Origin: Pseudanabaena galeata CCNP1313
GTDB lineage: Bacteria; Cyanobacteriota; Cyanobacteriia; Pseudanabaenales; Pseudanabaenaceae
Assembly (NCBI RefSeq): GCF_029910235.1
Contig: NZ_CP112874.1
Location: forward strand, 3,348,001-3,412,000
Direction of reading: 5' to 3'
Length of the DNA stretch: 64,000 nt
In this document: positions 49,803 through 56,209 of the stretch, one piece after another
Numbering within the stretch: the stretch's first letter is position 1
Layout of the letters: each line of letters begins with the position of its first letter
Made by a program: the position numbers and the translations under genes
The notes under the pieces: model-generated
Database searches by the model: none
What the model saw: the letters and a program-made list of their open reading frames with translations, nothing else
What the model was told of the DNA's origin: nothing

Positions 49803-51197
49803 CTAATTGATAGAGGAATCGCTTGGCAATTCCTCTATTTCTTTCATTGTGGGCGCGATCGCCTGATTGAGATTGCCAGCCCCAAGAAATACGGCGAGAT
49901 CTCCAGATTGTAGTCTTTTTACTAAAAATGCTTGGATATCTTTGAGGGTTGGCAAGTAATGTACTTGATCTCGCACAGAGGCGATCGCTTCAGCAACTTG
50001 TGAGCCTGTAATCTTGCCATCGTTGGGTTCACTGGCGGCATAGATATCAGTGACAATCACCATGTCAGCATCGGTAAAGGAATGGCTAAACTCTGATAAA
50101 AATCGATGAGTGCGGCTATAACGATGGGGCTGAAAGATGGCAACTACCCGACTAGTAGTATTTTGTTGTCTGGCTGAGGCAAGCGTGGCAATAATTTCAC
50201 TAGGGTGATGAGCGTAGTCATCGACAAAAGTAATCCCGTTCTGCACACCTTTAATCTCAAAGCGGCGACTAGCACCCACAAAATCAGGTAAAGCATCAGC
50301 GATCGCTTGCCACTCAACGCCCACATAACGCGCCACTGCGATCGCTGCTAGAGCATTACTAAGGTTATGTTTACCAAGGAGTCCTAACGAAATTTGCCCT
50401 AAAGGTTTGCCCCGTTCGATCACTAAGGCTTGGGTATCTGAAGGGCTGTACTGCACATCATTTACCGTATAGTCAGCCAAAGGATCACTCAAACTATAGG
50501 TTAGATCTAAACGAATATGCTCCTTCACCGTGGGGCAATCAATAGAACCAACGACAACTTCACAACGTTTTGCAAAAGTCTGAAAAATTTCAATGACCTG
50601 TTCAAGGTTGTGGTAATGATCAGGATGGTCTAACTCAATGTTGGTAATGATGCCAATGTGAGACAAGAATTTCACCAACGTGCCATCGGATTCATCAGCC
50701 TCAGCAACTAGATATTTGCCATTGCCTAAACGGGCGTTGCCTTGCCAAGCGCTAACTTCACCGCCAATGATAATACTGGGATCTATTCCTCCCTTGAGCA
50801 GTAAAAATCCTACTAAGCTACTGGTTGTCGTTTTGCCATGCGTTCCTGCAACCGAGATCGCTTGAAATTGCTCGATCAAAGCGGCTAATAAATCAGAACG
50901 ATGCAAAATTGGCAAGCGATTAGCCAGAGCCACCTGAAATTCGGGATTTTGTTGGTTGATCGCAGTCGAACAGACCACTTGAGGAGCATTTGCTAGATCG
51001 ATGTTGTCTGCATGATGCCCTTGAAATGTCTTTACACCAAGATCCTGTAGCTTTTGAGTGATGCGATTGCTACTAAGATCTGAGCCAGATACCGTAAATC
51101 CTTGCTTCGCTAAGATATAGGCGATCGCCGACATCCCGATCCCGCCAATACCTACAAAATGAAACGGTCTACCGCTGAAATCAACTGGATTCAGCAT
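49803..51197 (-). CDS. murC: UDP-N-acetylmuramate-L-alanine ligase
   Basis: 464 residues. UDP-binding HFVGIGGIGMSAIAYILAKQ, ATP loop SVAGTHGKTTTSSLVGFLLL, and FVDDYAHHPSEIIATLAS in the C-terminal domain. Adds L-Ala to UDP-MurNAc. First gene of murC-murB. Confidence 0.97.
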   Translation of the reverse strand: MLNPVDFSGRPFHFVGIGGIGMSAIAYILAKQGFTVSGSDLSSNRITQKLQDLGVKTFQGHHADNIDLANAPQVVCSTAINQQNPEFQVALANRLPILHRSDLLAALIEQFQAISVAGTHGKTTTSSLVGFLLLKGGIDPSIIIGGEVSAWQGNARLGNGKYLVAEADESDGTLVKFLSHIGIITNIELDHPDHYHNLEQVIEIFQTFAKRCEVVVGSIDCPTVKEHIRLDLTYSLSDPLADYTVNDVQYSPSDTQALVIERGKPLGQISLGLLGKHNLSNALAAIAVARYVGVEWQAIADALPDFVGASRRFEIKGVQNGITFVDDYAHHPSEIIATLASARQQNTTSRVVAIFQPHRYSRTHRFLSEFSHSFTDADMVIVTDIYAASEPNDGKITGSQVAEAIASVRDQVHYLPTLKDIQAFLVKRLQSGDLAVFLGAGNLNQAIAPTMKEIEELPSDSSIN

Positions 51198-51286
51198 TTA
51201 TACTTCTTACCTACCAAATAACGAGCCTAATAATAACAGATCAAAAGGTGCTGATTCGCGCCATATTGTGATTTAAACCACTTGAT

Positions 51287-51979
51287 TTAAACCATCAATG
51301 ATTCTAAGCCTTCAGGGTTGAGGATACACAACACATCGCGATCGGGAATACGCTGAATTAAATTTTTGCGCTCTAGCTTGCCCAGTACGCGAGTTACTGT
51401 CTCTCTAGCTAAACCACTTAGACTACTAAGTTCTCGATGGGGCAAATTGGGGATTTCTAAGCCACCACTGACTTTTGTACCTTGACCTTCAGCCAGAAAG
51501 AGCAGGACATCGGCAACGCGAGAAGTGCTATCAGCTTCCCGCAAGCGTAAACGTCGATTAACTTGGCGGAGGCGCTTTGCCATGAGCCTTGCTAAATGTA
51601 TGCCTGCGGTTGGTTCTGTTTCAATCAAATGTACAAAATCTGAAGCTGGCAGGCTGCCGATAGTTGTGGGGGTGAGGGTAATCACGTCAGTCGATCGCGG
51701 CACTTGATCGAGGGGAGCCATTTCACCAAACATCTCGCCAAATCCGAGAATATTTAGCGTTATTTCTTTACCATCCAGATTGTAGGTGCGAATTTTTGCC
51801 CAGCCTTCCAAGATGAAATAGACTGAGTTACCCCAATCATTTTCTAGCAAAATTACTTGATCGGCTGGATGACTGCGCGTGACCATGTGCGCTGTTGCCC
51901 TAATTACGGATTCATCAGGTAGCCCCACAAAGAATGGGGCAGACATAATTTTTTGCTGAAGATCAGTTCCATCCCGCAT
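51287..51979 (-). CDS. Crp/Fnr-family transcription regulator
   Basis: 230 residues. N-terminal cyclic-nucleotide-type beta-roll (~20-130) with a phosphate-binding-cassette-like GEMFGEMAPLDQVPRSTDV; dimer helix ~135-160; C-terminal winged HTH (RELSSLSGLARETVTRVL, then GKLERKNLIQRI). The cassette keeps the Gly-Glu and Arg-Ser/Thr expected for cNMP binding. It is not NtcA, whose recognition helix differs. Target sites are unknown. It lies between murC and a repeat-rich spacer; upstream of it is a composite palindrome. Confidence 0.9.
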   Translation of the reverse strand: MRDGTDLQQKIMSAPFFVGLPDESVIRATAHMVTRSHPADQVILLENDWGNSVYFILEGWAKIRTYNLDGKEITLNILGFGEMFGEMAPLDQVPRSTDVITLTPTTIGSLPASDFVHLIETEPTAGIHLARLMAKRLRQVNRRLRLREADSTSRVADVLLFLAEGQGTKVSGGLEIPNLPHRELSSLSGLARETVTRVLGKLERKNLIQRIPDRDVLCILNPEGLESLMV

Positions 51980-52195
51980 AGTGGCTGCTCGTAGCTCTTA
52001 AAATTTTTCTGTAAGTAATCACTCTATCCGAGTTTGTGGCGATAGGTATTGCTAATCAGCATAATGACTTAGTTATTGTAATTAATTTATTCCCAAAATC
52101 TAAAGCAATTTGCAACTAAGTAATCCGCAAAAATAAAAGAATCAGTTCTTAGCGGCAAAGCTGCGCCATTAAAACCCGATTCTTTTGTTAACGTG

Positions 52196-52306
52196 ACGTG
52201 AGTTCGATATAGCCATTTACGGCGAGCTTCGCTCGCCGTAAATGGCGAAAAATGGTAAGAATAGCTTAGCTATTCTTACCATTTTTCGCTTTCGTCAAAC
52301 TTACGT
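52196..52306. repeat. Composite palindrome, AACGTGAGTTCGA family (copy 3, nested, mirrored)
   Basis: GACGTGAGTTCGATATAGCC begins it; hairpin CCATTTACGGCGAGC-TTC-complement, then CGAAAAATGGTAAGAATAG... hairpin, then CGTCAAACTTACGT. Same two modules as copy 2 but in the opposite order. The first stem differs (TACGGCGAGC versus TGCGGCGTGC), again in both arms. 51980-52195 has no gene. Confidence 0.8.
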
Positions 52307-52377
52307 TTTTATTAACATATTTGTAAAGATACTGATCTCCAAGCCCCAATCTCATTATTCCACGTATCTAAATATTA

Positions 52378-52542
52378 ACTGATGTTACGTGGAACTCAGA
52401 TGATGAATTGCTTGCTGCTAGAGAAGCAGGGCAACCACGGGGGGATTGCCCCTACCTCAATAATTTAGATTCTGTAGGGCTGCGCCCCCGTGCCAGCCCC
52501 AGACTTCCGAAATCGCAGGAATTGCTTCCACGTAACATCAGT
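52378..52542. mobile_element. MITE with ACTGATGTTACGTGGAA ends (copy 1)
   Basis: 165 bp. Left ACTGATGTTACGTGGAA and right TTCCACGTAACATCAGT are perfect 17-bp inverted repeats. Flanked by TATTAA on both sides (52373-52378 and 52542-52547), apparently a target duplication. The interior contains GGGCAACCACGGGGGGATTG with a loosely inverted partner. No ORF. The right duplication includes the stop codon of the TerB-like gene. Confidence 0.8.
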
Positions 52543-52543
52543 A

Positions 52544-53035
52544 TTAACTTGCATTCCCAAGTAACTTGTGTAGCCTTGAGGCAAGAGATTGAATAATTCC
52601 GTTGGGATGAGTTTCTTCGGTAGGGGGGATCGAAGCTTCAATGTCAGCGACAACTTCGGGCGGAAGGTCTAGTATCCGAACAAGTCTTTGATAAGCTGCG
52701 GCTTCATCAAGGTTGATCATGGGTTCATCAGGATTGCGCCGACTAGATTGGATCACTTGGTAGCCAAGCCTGAGGGTCATTTTGCGATCCTCTATACTTT
52801 TAATGTTGGGGACGACTTCTTCTAGGGGAATATTTTGTCCTAAATAATCTTTGAGACGGGTTTTCAGCGCATTACGTTCTGCATCGGTCTTGGCAAATAA
52901 CATTGCAAATTCATCAAGCATTAGCCGAATTTCATCAGGCTCCAGCTTGCCATCAGCCCATGCCATTGCGGCTACAGCCCGAAGCATATCCATCTGACGA
53001 GGACTAATCGGAGGTGGGAGTTCTTGAGGTGTCAT
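52544..53035 (-). CDS. TerB-like protein
   Basis: About 163 residues from ATG 53035 (MTPQELPPPISPRQMDMLRA). A TerB fold of helices with conserved acidic residues (AVAAMAWADGKLEPDEIRLM, LDEFAMLF) implies metal binding; the role is unknown. TAAGGGTAA 8 bp before this ATG decides the start; the ORF also reads from 53074. The stop codon is created at the junction with the right end of the neighbouring MITE, so the last residues may not be ancestral. Confidence 0.82.
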   Translation of the reverse strand: MTPQELPPPISPRQMDMLRAVAAMAWADGKLEPDEIRLMLDEFAMLFAKTDAERNALKTRLKDYLGQNIPLEEVVPNIKSIEDRKMTLRLGYQVIQSSRRNPDEPMINLDEAAAYQRLVRILDLPPEVVADIEASIPPTEETHPNGIIQSLASRLHKLLGNAS

Positions 53036-53185
53036 AGATTTACCCTTAGCCAAGTTTGTTTGCCAAATATGCACAAATCATAGGCTAGATTTTATAAAAA
53101 CATGTCTTACCTTTATTAATGTTTATAGGGTTGCCCTGCGGAAGGATCTAGACAAAGATTTTGAATCTTGATCTACCTTTCAATA

Positions 53186-53362
53186 ACTGATGTTACGTGG
53201 AACTCAGATGATGAATCTCTTGTTGCTAGCACGACAGGGCAACCACGGGGGGATTGCCCCTACTCCAATAATTTAGATTTTTGTAGATTTTTGTAGGGGC
53301 TATGCCACAGGGCAAGCCCTAGACTTAGATGATCGTAGGAATTCTATCCACGTAACATTAGT
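53186..53362. mobile_element. MITE with ACTGATGTTACGTGGA ends (copy 2)
   Basis: 177 bp. Left ACTGATGTTACGTGGAACTC matches copy 1; the right end TCCACGTAACATTAGT differs at one base. Flanked by TCAATAA on both sides, a plausible 7-bp duplication. The interior aligns with copy 1 through GGGCAACCACGGGGGGATTG but has a small TTTTTGTAGA tandem duplication near 53279-53296. Confidence 0.8.
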
Positions 53363-53376
53363 CAATAAATTTCATT

Positions 53377-53484
53377 TATAGCTGTCGCCATTCTTGTTAG
53401 GACGTAATACCCAAACCCAAATATTGTGAGGCGGCTCGAAGCGCCGCCTCACAATATTTGGGTTTACAGGTGGCTATAGCTATA
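53377..53484. repeat. Large palindrome, GGACATAAAACCC family (copy 6, shortened)
   Basis: TATAGCTGTCGCCATTCTTG at the left, GGTGGCTATAGCTATA at the right, and inner stem AAACCCAAATATTGTGAGGC... (53413-53465). The right outer arm with GTCCT is missing. It adjoins the 3' end of the next minus-strand gene. Confidence 0.8.
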
Positions 53485-53498
53485 GATTCTTAATTATT

Positions 53499-54020
53499 TC
53501 AAGATGAAAGCTTTTGTTTAAGTAAATCGACATTTACGGCGCTTAAATCAACTTGAATTTCTAATCGTTGTTTTTCATCACGAAATAGTAATACTGCATC
53601 ACCATTAGGTTGAATGATGCTACCAAACTGCGGATCGGAGATTTGAATTTTTTGGTAGACGATTTTGGGGAGGGTGATGCGGAGTTGATAGCTGCGACCT
53701 GAAGATGGCAGGATGTCTAACTGTTGAGTAAATAAATTGAGTTGAAAATAACCGACGGAGATATTGCGTTCGTCGGGGCTATTGGGCTTATACCAATAGA
53801 GGGTAATACCTCGGAGGCTTGGTGTTTGAATTGCAAAGGTTTCGTCGAGAGCTTGCTTATTCCAGTTGATCGCATTGCGATCGCTATTTTCGGTTAAGGG
53901 GCGTTGTTGCCAGATAATTTCTTGCCCCGCAAGAGATGTCCACCATTGGGCAATGCGGGCGAGATTGGCTTCAGCATCTGGTTCGGTGCTGCCAAGTGTC
54001 CAAGTAATGGTTGAATCCAT
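53499..54020 (-). CDS. Conserved cyanobacterial protein of unknown function
   Basis: 173 residues, soluble, mostly beta. Opens MDSTITWTLGSTEPDAEANL then ARIAQWWTSLAGQEIIWQQR, and ends RLEIQVDLSAVNVDLLKQKL. I recognise no named domain. It is divergent from tatA, with starts 77 bp apart. Confidence 0.7.
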   Translation of the reverse strand: MDSTITWTLGSTEPDAEANLARIAQWWTSLAGQEIIWQQRPLTENSDRNAINWNKQALDETFAIQTPSLRGITLYWYKPNSPDERNISVGYFQLNLFTQQLDILPSSGRSYQLRITLPKIVYQKIQISDPQFGSIIQPNGDAVLLFRDEKQRLEIQVDLSAVNVDLLKQKLSS

Positions 54021-54097
54021 TATTTTTAGGTACGTTTATTTGACATTTACATAGAGAATAAAAGCATAGCAGATGCATTTGAGGAGATCTAAGAGAA

Positions 54098-54277
54098 ATG
54101 TTTGGAATTGGCTGGCCTGAGGTAATTGTGATTTCGCTTGTGGGTGTGGCAATTTTTGGGGCAAAGCGTATCCCTGAAATTGGTCGCAGTGTAGGACAAG
54201 CTTTGCGTGGATTTCAAGATGAAGTAAAGAGTAGTGGTGAAACTACTGATAAGTCAGACTCCCTAGATAAAGACTAG
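54098..54277 (+). CDS. tatA: Twin-arginine translocase subunit TatA/E
   Basis: 59 residues. N-terminal FGIGWPEVIVISLVGVAIFG membrane helix, AKRIPEIGRSVGQALRGFQD amphipathic helix and a short acidic tail. This is the pore-forming subunit of folded-protein export to periplasm or thylakoid lumen. GAGGAG and AAGAGA precede the ATG. The sequence is somewhat shorter at the tail than usual. Confidence 0.93.
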   Translation: MFGIGWPEVIVISLVGVAIFGAKRIPEIGRSVGQALRGFQDEVKSSGETTDKSDSLDKD

Positions 54278-54280
54278 TAA

Positions 54281-54383
54281 TACCAATTCACGCAAGTGTT
54301 GCCACGCTTTTGTGAATTAAAAACCAAACCCAGTAAGGGTTTTAAAAACACAAAATAGCTTAGCTATTTTGTGTTTTGGTATA
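54281..54383. repeat. CAAAACACAAAATGG family element (copy 3, inverted)
   Basis: Reads TACCAATTCACGCAAGTGTT, linker AAAACCAAACCCAGTAAGGG, then AAAACACAAAATAGC-TTA-GCTATTTTGTGTTTT: the reverse complement of the layout at 33886-33978. The terminal hairpin has AAAATAGC/GCTATTTT where others have AAAATGG/CCATTTT, so both arms changed. Lies between convergent tatA and tsaE. Confidence 0.8.
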
Positions 54384-54387
54384 ACTT

Positions 54388-54978
54388 TCAGCGCCGTAGG
54401 CGCTGAAAGTTACTAAAGTCTGCCTGATTGAGCAGGGCAACATAGGCTGAACCTTGGGCAATGAGTTGAATTAAGCGCTCTTCGGGTAAATCCTCCAAAA
54501 ATTCTTCGTCCTCGTCTGGAGATCGCTCAAGGTTGGGGGATTGCTTCTCAGGCGATCGCATTGGAGATGCTTGCAATGGTATTGCGAGATTAATCTTGAG
54601 ATGCTGTGGTGGAATGACAAGTAGTTTACTAGCCCATTCGATCGCTACTACACCAAGGGGAAAATCTTCGCCGCGCCAATATTCTTCTAAATGCAAGCTG
54701 GGAACTTGAGGAGGCTCTAGTCGATAAAGATCAATGTGATAAAGTGGCAGGCGACCTTCCGTATATTCATCAATTAGGGTAAATGTTGGACTAGTGATCG
54801 TGGTGCTAATCCCAAGGGCGCGACCAAAGGCTTGCATAAAAGTGGTTTTGCCACTGCCAAGATTACCTTCGAGCAGAATAATTGTCCCTGCGGTCACGAT
54901 TTGAGCTAGTTTGGTGGCGATCGCTTGAGTTTCATCAAGATTATTGGCATAAATCTCAATCTTTACAGTCTCAGTCAT
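54388..54978 (-). CDS. tsaE: tRNA t6A modification ATPase TsaE
   Basis: 196 residues. P-loop LLEGNLGSGKTTFMQAFGRA, switch TSPTFTLIDEY, HIDLYRLEP and VVAIEWASKL are typical. It drives the TsaBD cycle with ATP. A ~45-residue acidic/proline-rich extension after PLQASPMRSP is not common in bacterial TsaE. The last residues (SNFQRLRR) are encoded inside a short perfect hairpin (54384-54412), so the gene end doubles as a stem. Confidence 0.93.
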   Translation of the reverse strand: MTETVKIEIYANNLDETQAIATKLAQIVTAGTIILLEGNLGSGKTTFMQAFGRALGISTTITSPTFTLIDEYTEGRLPLYHIDLYRLEPPQVPSLHLEEYWRGEDFPLGVVAIEWASKLLVIPPQHLKINLAIPLQASPMRSPEKQSPNLERSPDEDEEFLEDLPEERLIQLIAQGSAYVALLNQADFSNFQRLRR

Positions 54979-55060
54979 AATTCGGGTAAACTTTTGTACT
55001 AGGTAAAGAGTCTTTTTATCGCTAAATGGTTCTTAAGTAAGTTGTTGAAATTAACTGTAG

Positions 55061-55131
55061 GATGGGTTAGCGATAGCGTAACCCATGATTTTTAAGAAAT
55101 TGATGCGTTAAGTTGCACTAATGCATCCTAC
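55061..55131. repeat. TGTAGGATG-ended inverted-repeat element
   Basis: TGTAGGATGGGTTAGCGATA with GCGTAACCCAT inside, and CATCCTACA at the other end. I know this TGTAGGATG...GTTAGCG type as a common cyanobacterial dispersed repeat. No ORF. The rest of 54979-55268 is AT-rich spacer with GTCCTAGG. Confidence 0.55.
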
Positions 55132-55268
55132 AAATAATTAGACCTTTTTGAAGGCTCGTCCTAGGTGAGCTTTCAAAAAAAACGATTTTTACGAAGAGAA
55201 TTGCTGCTAAATTCTTTAGATTCTTGTTTTGTTTTTTATATTATTGAGCTAATTTCGGCAAAGTTTTT

Positions 55269-55781
55269 ATGGATACGGATATTCTTCAGTCACTCGCTCA
55301 TCTTGATCAAAGTGGTAACGCTCAGATGGTGGATGTGACGCATAAACCGCAAACGGTAAGACGGGCGATCGCTGTTTGCGAGATATCTATGAAAACAACA
55401 ACGTTGGACGCAATCCAAGCAGGGAATGTAAAAAAGGGAGATGTGTTAGGCACGGCAAAACTAGCAGGAATTATGGCTGCGAAACAAACCGCTAGTTTGA
55501 TCCCCATGTGTCATCCTGTGAATCTAACTAGTGTCGATGTCAGAATTATGCTAGATGAAAATATTCCTGGCTATCAGATAGAAGCTGAGGTCAAAACTAA
55601 GGCGGAAACTGGGGTGGAAATGGAAGCGATGACTGCTGCCACGATCGCAGCTTTAACCCTTTACGATATGGCTAAGGCGCTCGAAAAAACGATGATTATC
55701 TCAAATACAAGGTTGATCCACAAGAGTGGCGGTAAGTCTGGGGATTTTAATGTACCTAGAGGCGAGTATTGTGATCTTTAA
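55269..55781 (+). CDS. moaC: Cyclic pyranopterin monophosphate synthase MoaC
   Basis: 170 residues. [20 protein letters not shown], then [48 protein letters not shown] and [12 protein letters not shown]: all MoaC signatures. Converts the 8-oxo intermediate to cPMP in molybdenum cofactor synthesis. No other moa gene is adjacent. Confidence 0.97.
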   Translation: MDTDILQSLAHLDQSGNAQMVDVTHKPQTVRRAIAVCEISMKTTTLDAIQAGNVKKGDVLGTAKLAGIMAAKQTASLIPMCHPVNLTSVDVRIMLDENIPGYQIEAEVKTKAETGVEMEAMTAATIAALTLYDMAKALEKTMIISNTRLIHKSGGKSGDFNVPRGEYCDL

Positions 55782-55818
55782 AAGTAGAAGCCGTGATTCT
55801 CACGGCTTCCACTTTTAA
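55778..55818. terminator. Bidirectional terminator between moaC and atx1
   Basis: TTAAAAGTAGAAGCCGTG, loop ATTCT, complementary arm with one mismatch; overlaps the stop codons of both convergent genes. Confidence 0.75.
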
Positions 55819-56009
55819 GCGACTTTGTGACCTGCGATCGCAATTAGTTCGCGAATTTTGACTTCAGTTAATTGACTCTCGATATCTAAAGACTTAGTTG
55901 CAGCGTCACCTGTAACTATTGCCGAGGTATCAACAGTTTGGATTGCTTTGGTAATAGTTTCGATACAACTAGCGCAACCGATGGAAGGAACGGAGAGCGT
56001 TAAATTCAT
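55815..56009 (-). CDS. Copper chaperone Atx1-like
   Basis: 64-residue heavy-metal-associated domain. Cys pair in VPSIGCASCIETI and a His in the loop AIAGHKVA, as in Synechocystis Atx1, whose His61 tunes copper exchange. Delivers Cu(I) to thylakoid P-type ATPases. MxCxxC has Ile-Gly for the usual Met/His-x. Convergent with moaC. Confidence 0.88.
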   Translation of the reverse strand: MNLTLSVPSIGCASCIETITKAIQTVDTSAIVTGDAATKSLDIESQLTEVKIRELIAIAGHKVA

Positions 56010-56209
56010 AAATAATTAATGTAAAGGTATAGCGATCGCAATTATAGTTGAGCCAAGAAGCCTTAAGCATAGTTGCTATGTTTTAGGTTAGGGTGTCGAA
56101 GTAAGATAAAAAGATATTTTTCTGGAGTGCAACGAAACTACACCACAGAGAAGCATCTCTTTAATTAGATCGCAGAACCCTTGGTATTTGGTAGAGGCAA
56201 AGCGAGACT

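Noticed and set aside
55061-55131. TGTAGGATG element as a new MITE
   Set aside because: It resembles a widespread cyanobacterial repeat type and only one copy is present here, so nothing new can be argued.
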